From: an uncultured Caulobacterales bacterium
GTDB taxonomy: Bacteria; Pseudomonadota; Alphaproteobacteria; Caulobacterales; Maricaulaceae
Reading direction: 5' to 3'
NCBI GenBank assembly: GCA_938009235.1
Contig: CALLIK010000005.1
Coordinates: 62,001 to 126,000 of the forward strand
DNA length: 64,000 nucleotides
The notes beneath the pieces are model-generated. The model was not told where the DNA came from. It saw nothing but the letters and a program-made list of their open reading frames with translations, and made no database searches. Positions 36,026-45,752 of the stretch are shown one piece after another. Position 1 is the first letter of the stretch. Every line of letters begins with the position of its first letter. The translations under genes and the position numbers were made by a program.

Positions 36026-37815
36026 CCTGCTATTTCGGCCAAAAACGCCTCGCCAAATCGTTCGCATTTGCTAGGCCCAACCCCGCTTACGGCTAACATT
36101 TCATCGCCTGATTGAGGTTTTTTAGACACCATATCAATCAAGGTTGCATCAGAAAATACGACAAAGGCTGGCTTGCCTAGCTGCTTTGCAAAATCCATCC
36201 GCAGCGCCTTTAGCCGAGACAATAGGTCGGTATCTTCGGCATTCATATCCAGTGTATAACGGTCTGCCGCACGAATAACCTTTTTCGATGTGGGACGTTT
36301 TACGGCTGGGTCTTTACACATAAATGTGGCGCTTGAATTCAACACAAGCTTTGCCTTTGGAAGAAGCTCTAAGCGTCCATAAGCTTCCATATTCACGTTC
36401 AAATAGCGCAAGGCAACAGCCTGTCGGAGCAACCCTTGAAACCAAGGCTTTGGCTGTTTGGACGTTCCAAAGACAGGTAAGTCTTGATGTCCGAACTGTA
36501 GGATACGGGCGGTTTCATCTCCTCTTGCAACAGCCACAACATGCGTTGCGCCAAAGCGTTGCCCTGTTTGCTCAACAGCGCCGAATAATGCCTTCGCCGC
36601 CTCTGTTGCATCTATCAGTACAGGTGGATTTTGGCATACGTCGCAATTTCCACAAGGATTTGAACTCTCCCCGAAATATGACATCAATATCTGTCGACGA
36701 CACTTCGCAGCTTCGCAATATCCCAATAAAGCGTCCAATCTACGGTGCTCTCGCATCTGATGTTCGGAATCAGATCCATCCTCAGAAATAAACTGACGCC
36801 GCATACGAATATCATCTAGCGCATAGATCATACCCGTCTCTGACGGCGCACCGTCGCGCCCTGCCCGGCCAATTTCTTGGTAATACGCCTCTAAAGAACT
36901 CGGCAGGTTCATATGGTAGACAAACCTCACGTTGGATTTGTCGATGCCCATACCAAAGGCAATCGTCGCAACAATGATAACGGCAGGTTCTGCCAAAAAC
37001 CGTTCTTGGTTTTCGAAGCGAGTCTCAGAGGATAAGCCTGCATGATAAGGCAGTGCAGTGTAGCCCGCGTCACAAAGTGTTTTCGCGAACTTTTCTGTGT
37101 TCTTTCGTGAGAGGCAATAAACAATCCCGCACTGCCCTTTTTGGGTTTCCATCCAATCGAGGAGTTGGGTCGTTCGGTTCGAGAGCGGTGCAACAGTCAG
37201 GCTTAGGTTGGGTCTATCGAAACCGTGTACAATGATTTCGCCGTTACCCTTAAACAGTTGCTCAGCAATATCTTTTCGTGTGGCTTCATCGGCGGTCGCC
37301 GTAAACGCCGCCATGCGCGCATTCGGGAAGAGGTCTTTTAACTGCCCCAACTGTGCATATTCAGGACGGAACGCAGGCCCCCACTTAGACACACAATGCG
37401 CTTCGTCTACGACAAAAAGCGCAGGGTTAAGCGCCCGCATCGCAGAGAGCATGCGAGGTTGCATCAAGCGTTCTGGGGACAAGTACAGAAGCTTCGCCTC
37501 GCCGCGCGTGATCATTTTCCATTGTTCCACATTTTCTTCACGGGATTGCCCCGAGTGGATAGAAGCAACAGCCACACCATTCGCCCTCAACCCAGCCGCT
37601 TGGTTGTCCATGAGCGCAACAAGAGGCGAGATCACCACTGTAGGGCTATCCAGCAACTGACTAGGCACTTGGTAACAAATCGACTTACCTGCGCCCGTGG
37701 GCATGACGGCAAGGACATTTCGTCCCTCTACAATATAGTCTACGATTTCAGCTTGGCCTGGGCGAAAGGCATTGTGACCAAACTGGTCGGATAGAATATC
37801 GAGAGGGGTGCGCAT
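36022..37815 (-). CDS. recQ: ATP-dependent DNA helicase RecQ
   Basis: A 597-residue superfamily 2 helicase for recombination and repair. Walker A is VLAVMPTGAGKSICYQVP, the DExH box is LFVVDEAHCVSKWG, motif V is VIIVATIAFGMGIDKSNVRF and motif VI is YYQEIGRAGRDGAPS. The RQC zinc cluster is present (CRRQILMSYFGE ... CGNCDVC), and a C-terminal HRDC domain is seen in LKALRMDFAKQLGKPAFVVF. Length and layout are standard RecQ. It is divergent from the ABC exporter gene, with the promoters in the roughly 100 bases between. Confidence 0.96.
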   Translation of the reverse strand: MRTPLDILSDQFGHNAFRPGQAEIVDYIVEGRNVLAVMPTGAGKSICYQVPSQLLDSPTVVISPLVALMDNQAAGLRANGVAVASIHSGQSREENVEQWKMITRGEAKLLYLSPERLMQPRMLSAMRALNPALFVVDEAHCVSKWGPAFRPEYAQLGQLKDLFPNARMAAFTATADEATRKDIAEQLFKGNGEIIVHGFDRPNLSLTVAPLSNRTTQLLDWMETQKGQCGIVYCLSRKNTEKFAKTLCDAGYTALPYHAGLSSETRFENQERFLAEPAVIIVATIAFGMGIDKSNVRFVYHMNLPSSLEAYYQEIGRAGRDGAPSETGMIYALDDIRMRRQFISEDGSDSEHQMREHRRLDALLGYCEAAKCRRQILMSYFGESSNPCGNCDVCQNPPVLIDATEAAKALFGAVEQTGQRFGATHVVAVARGDETARILQFGHQDLPVFGTSKQPKPWFQGLLRQAVALRYLNVNMEAYGRLELLPKAKLVLNSSATFMCKDPAVKRPTSKKVIRAADRYTLDMNAEDTDLLSRLKALRMDFAKQLGKPAFVVFSDATLIDMVSKKPQSGDEMLAVSGVGPSKCERFGEAFLAEIAG

Positions 37816-37916
37816 TCACCGCGTGTGGCGCGGTTTGCAGATCGGTGCAAGTGACACAGTATTCAACGCAAACAGTCTTTTACACCTGCGTCACAAAATG
37901 CGATAGCGCGCCCGCT

Positions 37917-39797
37917 ATGGCAAACACTTCTACAGACCCCTCACGCAGTTCCGGCGCAGCCTTCACGGCCAAAGTCGATCAAGACAAAGCTGGACGCAGC
38001 AAAGCCCGATCCCTTCGGCCACTGGTGAAGCTATGGCCCTTTATACGGCGTTACCCTGTTCAACTTTTTGCCTTTTTAGTCTTCTTGGTTTTGTCTGCCT
38101 TTGGTAGCTTGGCGATGCCATGGATTTTCAAACTCATTATTGACTGCGGGTTTGGTGAAGCGGCGACGAAAGCCTCAATTTGCGTATTTATAGACACGGA
38201 CAGCGGCGGCTCTCTTAATCAATATTTTTTATACGCTGGAATATTTGGCATCCTCTTTGCCATCAGTGGAGCCTTAAGATTCTTCTTCATCACGCGTCTG
38301 GGTCAACGCGTCATAGCCGATGTGCGCAAGGCTGTGTTTGATCGATTAACTTACCTTTCGCCCACGTATTTCGAACGCGTGCGAACCGGCGAAGTTCTCT
38401 CTCGGCTCACCACAGATACAACTCTAGTTGAAACCGTAATTACTGGCTCAGTAAGTTTCGCCCTAAGGTCCATGGCCACAATTTCGGGATCTATAATTAT
38501 GATGTTTTTCCTATCTTGGAAACTCGCCATCATGGTTCTCGCCATAGCCCCCGCCATGATCCTACCGCTTGTTCTAACAGGTAAGAAAATTAAGAAACAT
38601 TCGCGAGAGAGCCAAGACAACCTTGCAAATGCATCGGCTCGTGCCAGCGAAGCCTTGAGCGGCATTCAGACTGTCCAAGCCTATACCCAAGAAGCCCGAG
38701 AACGAGAAAAGTTTGGTGATGACGTCGAAGCCAGCTTCACCTCACAGCAAAAACGCATCGTGATTCAAGCAGGCTTAACGGCCTTAATGATGTCTATCGC
38801 TTTGACGGGTATTATCGCCATTCTAAATTTTGGAGCTCAAGAGGTTTTGAATGGCCGTATGACGGGTGGATCTATTGTTGCCTTTGTCTTTCTTGCTTTT
38901 CTTGCCATTGGCGGCGCGAGTTCCATGACCGAAACTTTCACTAACCTCCTGCGGGCCGCAGGTGCCGCGGACCGTCTTGTTGAAATATTAGATGAAACAC
39001 CCATCATTACAGCGCCTGAAAACCCTAGGTCACTAGGTGTCGTTCATGGGCGTATAGATTTTGAAGATGTGGATTTCACATATCCAACACGTCCAAACCA
39101 ACGCGCTTTAGAGAACCTAACTCTGAACATCGAAGCGGGTGAAACGATCGCCTTGGTTGGGCCAAGCGGCGCAGGTAAATCCACTGTCTTTCAGTTGCTC
39201 TTGCGATTTTACGACGTTCAAAACGGCAACATAAAGTTAGACGATGTCGACATCAAAGCGCTCGACCCTGAAGTTCTTCGATCCCAAATTGCAGTCGTTC
39301 AACAAAGCGCGCCTTTATTCTCTGGAACTCCATATGAAAACATCGCTTACGGACGCTCCGGAGCCACACGCGAAGATGTAATGGCGGCTGCAAAAGCAGC
39401 CTATGCGCATGAGTTCATATCCGCCCTGCCTGATGGGTATGATACGGATTTAGGCGAGCAAGGGACAACCCTTTCGGGTGGTCAACGACAAAGGATTGCG
39501 ATTGCCCGTGCCGTACTGCGCAACGCGCCTGTACTACTTCTTGATGAAGCGACTTCCGCTCTAGATTCAGAATCAGAACAAGCCGTCCAAAAAGCTTTTG
39601 AAGACGCCTCTAAAGACCGAACGACACTCGTTATCGCGCATCGCCTGTCTACGGTTCTAAAAGCCAACCGTATCGTGGTCTTAAATGAAGGCCGGATTGT
39701 CGAAGTTGGAACGCATGCTGAACTCGTATCAAAAGGCGGGCTGTATGCGCGGCTTGCGAAAATCCAATTCGATCAAGGCGCAGGATTATCGGGCTAG
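37917..39797 (+). CDS. ABC exporter, MsbA-like half-transporter
   Basis: A 626-residue fused permease/ATPase. The N-terminal transmembrane domain has about six helices (for example LFAFLVFLVLSAFGSLAMPW and SVSFALRSMATISGSIIMMF). The ATPase domain shows Walker A VGPSGAGKSTVFQLL, signature LSGGQRQRIAIARA, Walker B VLLLDEATSALD and the switch histidine in VIAHRLST. Similar alphaproteobacterial proteins are annotated as lipid A or multidrug exporters; the cargo cannot be decided here. The frame starts with GTG at 37845, but the ATG at 37917 is more natural. It converges with the SOUL gene, overlapping by 4 bases. Confidence 0.9.
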   Translation: MANTSTDPSRSSGAAFTAKVDQDKAGRSKARSLRPLVKLWPFIRRYPVQLFAFLVFLVLSAFGSLAMPWIFKLIIDCGFGEAATKASICVFIDTDSGGSLNQYFLYAGIFGILFAISGALRFFFITRLGQRVIADVRKAVFDRLTYLSPTYFERVRTGEVLSRLTTDTTLVETVITGSVSFALRSMATISGSIIMMFFLSWKLAIMVLAIAPAMILPLVLTGKKIKKHSRESQDNLANASARASEALSGIQTVQAYTQEAREREKFGDDVEASFTSQQKRIVIQAGLTALMMSIALTGIIAILNFGAQEVLNGRMTGGSIVAFVFLAFLAIGGASSMTETFTNLLRAAGAADRLVEILDETPIITAPENPRSLGVVHGRIDFEDVDFTYPTRPNQRALENLTLNIEAGETIALVGPSGAGKSTVFQLLLRFYDVQNGNIKLDDVDIKALDPEVLRSQIAVVQQSAPLFSGTPYENIAYGRSGATREDVMAAAKAAYAHEFISALPDGYDTDLGEQGTTLSGGQRQRIAIARAVLRNAPVLLLDEATSALDSESEQAVQKAFEDASKDRTTLVIAHRLSTVLKANRIVVLNEGRIVEVGTHAELVSKGGLYARLAKIQFDQGAGLSG

Positions 39798-40426
39798 TTT
39801 TTTAAACGAAAATGAATTTCATTTCGTTTTAGGGGCCCTGGAACCCAAGGCGCATCATACCCTGCGTATTCTGGCGCTCCCACAGCATCGAGAGCGTGTT
39901 CAGACACATAAACGCGCAATTTAGCCTCATGTTTCGCAATATTCTCAGTCGAATTATTGCCGTTATATTGAATGCTAACGGTTCGGTACGGCACAGTTTT
40001 AAAAATACGAATGTCAGGATCAGTCGGCACAGGTAACGTCGTCATCGAATATTCACTCGGCATCATGAAGTTAACCGTCCATCGGCCTTCTGGGTCCATT
40101 GTGCGAACCACAGGTGATGTCATGTCAATTTTCTCGGGCTTTGACACGACAGGTGATGTCATCGCGACTGTGTCTCGGGACACATTGTCGCCAAAGATAA
40201 AACTCGCAAGTTTTCTAAATCCAAGACTATTTACCTGACGTCGATCACCGGCTACCGTAACCTCAGCCAAAATCATGGATGGGTAAACTCTAATTTCGAA
40301 AGCCTTATCTGATTTAACAACTGTATAATCAGGTGTCTCAGTCGCCGATGCAGACCCTGTCATAACGAAACCTCCAACACACGTTACAAGGATCGTCGAA
40401 AGAATAATTACAAGAATTTTGTTCAT
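39794..40426 (-). CDS. SOUL heme-binding family protein
   Basis: A 210-residue exported SOUL-family protein. A signal peptide or N-terminal anchor (ILVIILSTILVTCVGGFVM) is followed by the family core: YTVVKSDKAFEIRVYPSMIL, FRKLASFIFGDN, the paired MTSPVV segments, and FMMPSEYSM. SOUL proteins bind heme or related tetrapyrroles; the bacterial role is unclear. It is a single gene on the minus strand, with a short gap before glk downstream. Confidence 0.9.
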   Translation of the reverse strand: MNKILVIILSTILVTCVGGFVMTGSASATETPDYTVVKSDKAFEIRVYPSMILAEVTVAGDRRQVNSLGFRKLASFIFGDNVSRDTVAMTSPVVSKPEKIDMTSPVVRTMDPEGRWTVNFMMPSEYSMTTLPVPTDPDIRIFKTVPYRTVSIQYNGNNSTENIAKHEAKLRVYVSEHALDAVGAPEYAGYDAPWVPGPLKRNEIHFRLKN

Positions 40427-40502
40427 GGCGAGACACCCCTTTGGAAGTATCTACGTCTGAGTTTAAAGAAGAGACTGCGTTTTTAAGGCCGTGGCTTTAG
40501 CC

Positions 40503-41510
40503 TTAATTTGGAGCGTCGAGAACCATTGCGGCCGCGCCATAGAGCGGTACAAAGTCTGCACGTATCAAGCGCACAGGGATGTCTTTCACATACCAGCTTC
40601 CAGGTCCTCGATTTTTAAATCGTGATACAAAATCTGACGCTGCAATAAACGGAGCAATATGCCGTGACACGCCACCCCCAATAACAACACCGCCTGACGC
40701 ACCTTGCGTGACCGCAGCATTCCCAGCGAAACCGCCTAGCATTGAACAGAATTGGATAACCGTTTTACGGGCCGTAGACGACGCATCAAGTTCAGCCATT
40801 GCCACGATTTCAGGCGCTGAGAGTGCATTTGACGGCGTGTCCATAACTGCGCAAATTGCAGTATGTAGCCGGACTAAACCTGGACCAGAGAGCAATGTTT
40901 CAGCAGATACGAAAGGTAATCGAGAGGACCAATAGCGTAGGGCTTCACGTTCCAAATCATTACCAGGAGCAAAGGCCGTATGCCCCCCTTCTGTAGATAT
41001 AATCCGCAAGGGATTCCCTGGTAGGATACAGGATAGGCCCATACCTGTTCCTGGCCCCAAGACAGAGACAGGCTTATTATAATTAACTTTACCCGGGATA
41101 AGAACATCAAATCCGTCATCCGGTATAACTGTTGCGCCATTTGCCATCGCGACAAAATCATTCAAAATTAGAGCAACATCTAAATCAAACGCCTCTCGCA
41201 ATTCGTCCTCTGAAACAATCCAATTGATGTTCGTCATTCGAATTTCATCATCGAATTTTGGACCTGCAAATGCGAAAGCTCCACGTTTAGCCTGAATATC
41301 ATATTTATCGAGATAGCTAGCGACCACATCATTAAAGTGATCATAGTCCGCCACTGCGTAGCGCTCAGAATGATGTAACTCAATATTTCCTAACGTAGTA
41401 CGTTGAGCCAGAGCAAGTCTACAATTCGTACCGCCTACGTCTCCGACTAATGTTAAATCATTTGAAAGTTCTACAGGCCGTATGTCCGATGTTGGCATCA
41501 ACTGAACCAT
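40503..41510 (-). CDS. glk: glucokinase
   Basis: A 335-residue ROK-unrelated, E. coli Glk-type hexokinase that phosphorylates glucose at the expense of ATP. The phosphate-binding loop is LVGDVGGTNCRLALAQ; LGPGTGMGLSCIL and the substrate-binding STEGGHTAFAPGN region follow, and GGVVIGGGVSRHI is the adenosine motif. It is the last gene of the zwf-pgl-edd-glk operon, as in Caulobacter. The start at 41510 has a GGTGAT-like site; an alternative ATG at 41498 overlaps the edd stop (ATGA). Together the operon takes glucose to KDPG. Confidence 0.95.
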   Translation of the reverse strand: MVQLMPTSDIRPVELSNDLTLVGDVGGTNCRLALAQRTTLGNIELHHSERYAVADYDHFNDVVASYLDKYDIQAKRGAFAFAGPKFDDEIRMTNINWIVSEDELREAFDLDVALILNDFVAMANGATVIPDDGFDVLIPGKVNYNKPVSVLGPGTGMGLSCILPGNPLRIISTEGGHTAFAPGNDLEREALRYWSSRLPFVSAETLLSGPGLVRLHTAICAVMDTPSNALSAPEIVAMAELDASSTARKTVIQFCSMLGGFAGNAAVTQGASGGVVIGGGVSRHIAPFIAASDFVSRFKNRGPGSWYVKDIPVRLIRADFVPLYGAAAMVLDAPN

Positions 41511-43348
41511 GGCATATCACCGAGTGTGGACGCGCCACTTTCTGCGTCCGTGGCGATTGCACGCTGTGCGGCGAACATGTTCATTCCCAGTGCCGCGAGT
41601 TGAGGTTGAGGTGGTTGGACAGCGGCGCTTCGTGTCGACAAATCAACATTAAGTACTTCCACGCTATTATTGGCAGGATCCAAACGAATGATATCGCCCG
41701 TTTCTACGCGAGAAATGGCGCCGCCCATTAACGCTTCGGGATGAAGGTGGATTGCCGCAGGAACCTTGCCTGAGGCACCTGACATACGGCCATCTGTGAC
41801 CATCGCAACTTTGAAACCCTTATCTTGCTGAAGACCCAATATAGGGGTCAACTTATGAAGCTCTGGCATCCCGTTCGCTCTTGGCCCTTGGAAGCGCAAG
41901 ACAACAACAAAGTCTCGCTCCAACTCACCCGCTTTATGCATCGAGATAAGATCGTTCTGATCGTCAATCACGATTGCAGGGGCTTCGACTTTCCTATTTT
42001 CAGGCTTAACAGCCGAAATTTTCATAACAGCACGGCCTAAGTTGCCTTTCAATACGGCCAACCCACCATCACTTTGAATAGGTGTGGCGACTTTTGTAAG
42101 AATTTCAGCATCAAGGCTCTCCGTAGGCCCATTACGCCAAATCACGCTATCGATCTCAAGATGCATGTTCTTGATAGGCTCTTGAGTATAAGCGTGAAGG
42201 CCGTTTCCTCCTGCGATCGTCGTAACATCGCCCTGCAAGAGGCCTGAGCTTAAAAGCTCACCGATCAAAAACGCCATGCCACCTGCCGCATGGAAATGGT
42301 TTACATCCATGATTCCGTTCGGGTAAATTTTGCAAATCAATGGCACCACAGCACTAATCGCTGCATAGTCATCCCAATTGATAATGATACCAGCGGCGCG
42401 TGCGATTGCGGCCATATGGATAGTTAGGTTCGTAGACCCGCCTGTCGCCATGAGACCGACAAGACCATTTACAATACTCTTTTCTGAAATCACATTACAC
42501 GCAGGCGTAAAGGCCGCATCTTTACCTTGAGCCATATTCGTGATCTGTGTCGCACGCCTTACGGCTTGAGATGTAAGCGCATCACGCAGCGGCGTATTTG
42601 GATGAATAAAGCTCGAACCAGGCAGTTGCATACCCATAACTTCCATGAGCATTTGGTTCGTATTGGCAGTGCCATAAAAGGTGCATGTGCCAGGCGCATG
42701 ATAACTGCCCGCTTCCACAGCTAAGAGCTCTTCACGAGTCGCTTTCCCCGCGGCATAAGCTTGCCGAACACGCGCTTTTTCAGGGTTAGGAATACCAGAT
42801 GGCATAGGACCCGCAGGTACAAAAATCTGAGGAATCCAGCCAAATCTTAGTGCTGCAATCATAAGCCCAGGAACGATTTTATCACAAACGCCAAGGTGAA
42901 GCGCTGCATCGAACATGTCGTGCGATAAAGCAATGGCCGCCCCTTGGGCGATGTTATCACGAGAGAATAGCGAAAGCTCCATCCCTTCCCGGCCTTGGGT
43001 GACGCCATCACACATCGCTGGAACACCGCCTGCAACTTGTGCCGTTGCGCCATTACGGCGTGCCGCATGACGGATAAGATCTGGGAATTTTTCGAAAGGG
43101 GCATGCGCAGACAGCATATCATTATACGCCGTCACGATACCTATATTAGGCCACTTCGCACCTAACAGTTCAGTTTTCTCCATCACCGCACAGCCCGCTG
43201 AAGCATGTGCAATGTTTCCTTCAGACAACCGTCGTCTACGTGGTCCTTCTCGCATTTGCGCTTCGCACGCAGCTAGATAGCCTTCACGGCTTTTCTTGGA
43301 TCGCGCAGTAATGCGACCCGTTACATCTTGGATAACAGAATGGATCAT
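41498..43348 (-). CDS. edd: phosphogluconate dehydratase
   Basis: A 616-residue iron-sulfur dehydratase (IlvD/Edd family) that makes 2-keto-3-deoxy-6-phosphogluconate, the committed Entner-Doudoroff step. The 4Fe-4S cysteines sit in GVPAMCDGVTQG, in SAPGTCTFYGTANTNQ-like YHAPGTCTFYGTAN, and in a nearby region; GRMSGASGKVPAAIHL is a family hallmark. The size fits Edd rather than IlvD (about 560). It overlaps pgl by 4 bases upstream and glk by a few downstream. No eda (KDPG aldolase) gene is in the window. Confidence 0.95.
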   Translation of the reverse strand: MIHSVIQDVTGRITARSKKSREGYLAACEAQMREGPRRRRLSEGNIAHASAGCAVMEKTELLGAKWPNIGIVTAYNDMLSAHAPFEKFPDLIRHAARRNGATAQVAGGVPAMCDGVTQGREGMELSLFSRDNIAQGAAIALSHDMFDAALHLGVCDKIVPGLMIAALRFGWIPQIFVPAGPMPSGIPNPEKARVRQAYAAGKATREELLAVEAGSYHAPGTCTFYGTANTNQMLMEVMGMQLPGSSFIHPNTPLRDALTSQAVRRATQITNMAQGKDAAFTPACNVISEKSIVNGLVGLMATGGSTNLTIHMAAIARAAGIIINWDDYAAISAVVPLICKIYPNGIMDVNHFHAAGGMAFLIGELLSSGLLQGDVTTIAGGNGLHAYTQEPIKNMHLEIDSVIWRNGPTESLDAEILTKVATPIQSDGGLAVLKGNLGRAVMKISAVKPENRKVEAPAIVIDDQNDLISMHKAGELERDFVVVLRFQGPRANGMPELHKLTPILGLQQDKGFKVAMVTDGRMSGASGKVPAAIHLHPEALMGGAISRVETGDIIRLDPANNSVEVLNVDLSTRSAAVQPPQPQLAALGMNMFAAQRAIATDAESGASTLGDMPWFS

Positions 43349-44055
43349 GAAGAGGGGCTCGTAAAAACATGAAGTTTAGCACCTGCCTGCAGTAAAGCCT
43401 TCACAGGTGCATCGTCTAAGGGTTTGTCATGAACGGCATCGAATACAGCTCTTTTTTCTGCAGTCGGGATAAACAAAATAATAGAATGCGCATCTAGAAC
43501 TGCCTTTAGCGTCAATGAAATGCGGCTCAAATGCTCACCCGCAACAGGGCAACCACTGGCATCGATTTCACAAAGCACGTTCTGGTTATCAAGCGAAAGC
43601 GCAGTATCCAAGCCGCCAGAATTTGGGAACCATGAGGCTGTATGAGCATCTCCGCCCATACCCATAACGCAAACATCAAATGGCTTGGTCAGTGTGGTAA
43701 ACCGCGCCTCGGCAGTCGCCAATCCTGCCCGAACCGTTGTGTGATTAGTTTTTAAACCAAAAAATTGAGCTGCGGAGGCTTTATTCTGGAGAAGATTATT
43801 TCGAATGAAATCTTCATTAGACCCGACTTGACCTGGTTTAACCCATCGCTCATCTACTAGGCTAATCGTAACTTTAGACCAGTCCAATACAGCTTTTGAA
43901 AGCAAAGTATAAACTGGTTTTGGCGAACTTCCTCCACTAACCATTAGGCTCGCATGATCACGCGTTTCGATCGCCTGCTTCAAGAGCGCAGCAATAGCCT
44001 CTGCCGCTTTCGCAACCACATCTCCGCGATCTACAATGATAGGTCCATTAGACAT
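43345..44055 (-). CDS. pgl: 6-phosphogluconolactonase
   Basis: A 236-residue DevB/SOL-type lactonase that opens 6-phosphogluconolactone made by Zwf. Motifs: SLMVSGGSSPKPVYTLL, LVDERWVKPGQVGSNEDFI and GMGGDAHTASWFPN, the last close to the family GMGxDGHTASLFP. An ATG at 44055 overlaps the zwf stop (TAATG) and has a GCGGA-like site; the frame opens earlier at 44070, but the overlapping start is preferred. It lies between zwf and edd. Confidence 0.94.
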   Translation of the reverse strand: MSNGPIIVDRGDVVAKAAEAIAALLKQAIETRDHASLMVSGGSSPKPVYTLLSKAVLDWSKVTISLVDERWVKPGQVGSNEDFIRNNLLQNKASAAQFFGLKTNHTTVRAGLATAEARFTTLTKPFDVCVMGMGGDAHTASWFPNSGGLDTALSLDNQNVLCEIDASGCPVAGEHLSRISLTLKAVLDAHSIILFIPTAEKRAVFDAVHDKPLDDAPVKALLQAGAKLHVFTSPSS

Positions 44056-45602
44056 TAGTTTTCCGCCCAAGCATCACCGTGTTGCGCGAGCATTTTAATC
44101 GCGTTTTCCGGGCCATCTGATCCCGCAGGATAGTAACTGACACTTTGCCCAACGTCTTCCCAAGCTTGGAGAATGCCATCACACCACCGCCATGCCGCTT
44201 CAACTTCGTCGCGGCGCATAAAGAGGGAAAGGTTGCCCCTGACGACATCCATGAGCAAGCGCTCATAAGCATCAGGATAGCGAACCGTAAAGCTATCCGC
44301 ATAAGACAAGTTAAGCGGTAATGACTTCAAACGAAGTCCGCCCGCACCGGGTTCTTTAATCTCCATCCAAAGATTCACAGCTTCATTCGGCTGAAGGCGA
44401 ATGACAAGCTTGTTAGGGCTCACTTTGATATCTGGACCAAATATTGAATGTGGAACAGGTTTGAACTGGATAATGATTTCTGACCGGCGCGCTTTCATGC
44501 GCTTACCTGTTCGAATATAAACTGGAACACCTGACCAACGCCAATTATTCACTTCAGCCTTAATGGCGATGTAGGTCTCCGCGTCACTTTCTTCAACATC
44601 TACATCCGTCAAATAATCAGGAACGGCTCGGCCTTCAACTTTACCTTTAACATACTGCCCCCTGACAGTTTTCTCCTGAACATTTGAAGCATCAATCGGA
44701 GACAGCGCCCGCAAAACTTTAATTTTTTCAAGCCGAAGGTCATTTGCATCTGTAGATCCTGGAGGCTCCATCATCGTCAAACAAAGCAATTGCAAAAGAT
44801 GGTTTTGAACCATGTCGCGAAGCGCGCCAGATTTGTCGTAATAGGCACCACGTCCGCCTGCGCCAATATCCTCCGCCACTGTAATTTCAATATGCTCGAT
44901 AGAGTTACTATCCCACAGAGGTTCAAGCAAAACATTGCCAAATCTAAGAACCAAAAGGTTTTGAACCGTTTCTTTCCCGAGGAAGTGATCAATGCGGTAA
45001 ATTCGTTTTTCTGAAAAAACTTTACCAACAGCTTCGTTAATCTCATCTGCCGATTTAAAATCGTGGCCTAATGGTTTCTCTAGTACAACGCGGCTCTTTT
45101 TATGCGCTAGTCCTGCCTTTTTTAAACCCTGACAAATATCAGAAAACAACGCAGGTGGCATAGCCAAATAGAAAACACGAATAAGTGTTTCTGTGGCATC
45201 CAGTTTTTTACCTAACTCCTCCCAATGAATGTCTTTGGTCACATCAACAGGAGCGTAGTCAATCAGCTCACAAAATTCTTGCCACTTCACTTCAGAGAAA
45301 CTCTCTCCCCCAATAAACTCAAGATAAGCGGCCTTGATAAGAATCAAGTATTCATCGCGGCTCAACTCGGAACGTGACGCCGCCAAAATACGGGATTGCG
45401 GCGGAATTTGTCCATCACAAAACCTATGATAAAGAGACGGAATAAGTTTACGGCGAGCAAGATCACCAGTCCCGCCAAAAACAACGATCTCAAATGGATC
45501 AACAGGAACAAATGTAGACCCTGTCTCTACCGTTGCATCATTTTTACTCACATCAAAACTTTCATTAAGGTCGGCTGAATTTAAATTATATCGCTCTACC
45601 AT
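44055..45602 (-). CDS. zwf: glucose-6-phosphate 1-dehydrogenase
   Basis: A 515-residue NADP-linked enzyme, entry point of the Entner-Doudoroff and pentose-phosphate routes. The coenzyme-binding GxxGDLA motif is VFGGTGDLARRKLIPSLY; the substrate-binding signature is RIDHFLGKETVQN, and EKPLGHDF is the conserved Lys/Pro motif. It is the first gene of the operon zwf-pgl-edd-glk. A 14-bp palindromic operator candidate lies about 90 bases upstream and a LacI-type regulator gene lies just beyond it, which suggests sugar-dependent control. Confidence 0.96.
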   Translation of the reverse strand: MVERYNLNSADLNESFDVSKNDATVETGSTFVPVDPFEIVVFGGTGDLARRKLIPSLYHRFCDGQIPPQSRILAASRSELSRDEYLILIKAAYLEFIGGESFSEVKWQEFCELIDYAPVDVTKDIHWEELGKKLDATETLIRVFYLAMPPALFSDICQGLKKAGLAHKKSRVVLEKPLGHDFKSADEINEAVGKVFSEKRIYRIDHFLGKETVQNLLVLRFGNVLLEPLWDSNSIEHIEITVAEDIGAGGRGAYYDKSGALRDMVQNHLLQLLCLTMMEPPGSTDANDLRLEKIKVLRALSPIDASNVQEKTVRGQYVKGKVEGRAVPDYLTDVDVEESDAETYIAIKAEVNNWRWSGVPVYIRTGKRMKARRSEIIIQFKPVPHSIFGPDIKVSPNKLVIRLQPNEAVNLWMEIKEPGAGGLRLKSLPLNLSYADSFTVRYPDAYERLLMDVVRGNLSLFMRRDEVEAAWRWCDGILQAWEDVGQSVSYYPAGSDGPENAIKMLAQHGDAWAEN

Positions 45603-45693
45603 TCCACCTGGGTATAGATAAAAACAAGTGCAATAAGTCAGCCATTACGCCTAATTTCAACAGACCTATTTGCATCTTAAATATACCCATGAA

Positions 45694-45707
45694 TGACAGC
45701 GCTGTCA
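45694..45707. promoter_or_regulatory. candidate LacI-family operator before zwf
   Basis: TGACAGCGCTGTCA is a perfect 14-bp palindrome with a central GC, the form expected of LacI/GalR-family operators. It lies in the 150-base gap between zwf and the LacI-type regulator gene, about 90 bases upstream of the zwf start, well placed to control the Entner-Doudoroff operon. Binding by the neighbouring regulator is inferred. Confidence 0.65.
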
Positions 45708-45752
45708 ATTGGATTCCCTGGTTCAAAAAATTAATTTTCAACTGATTAATAT

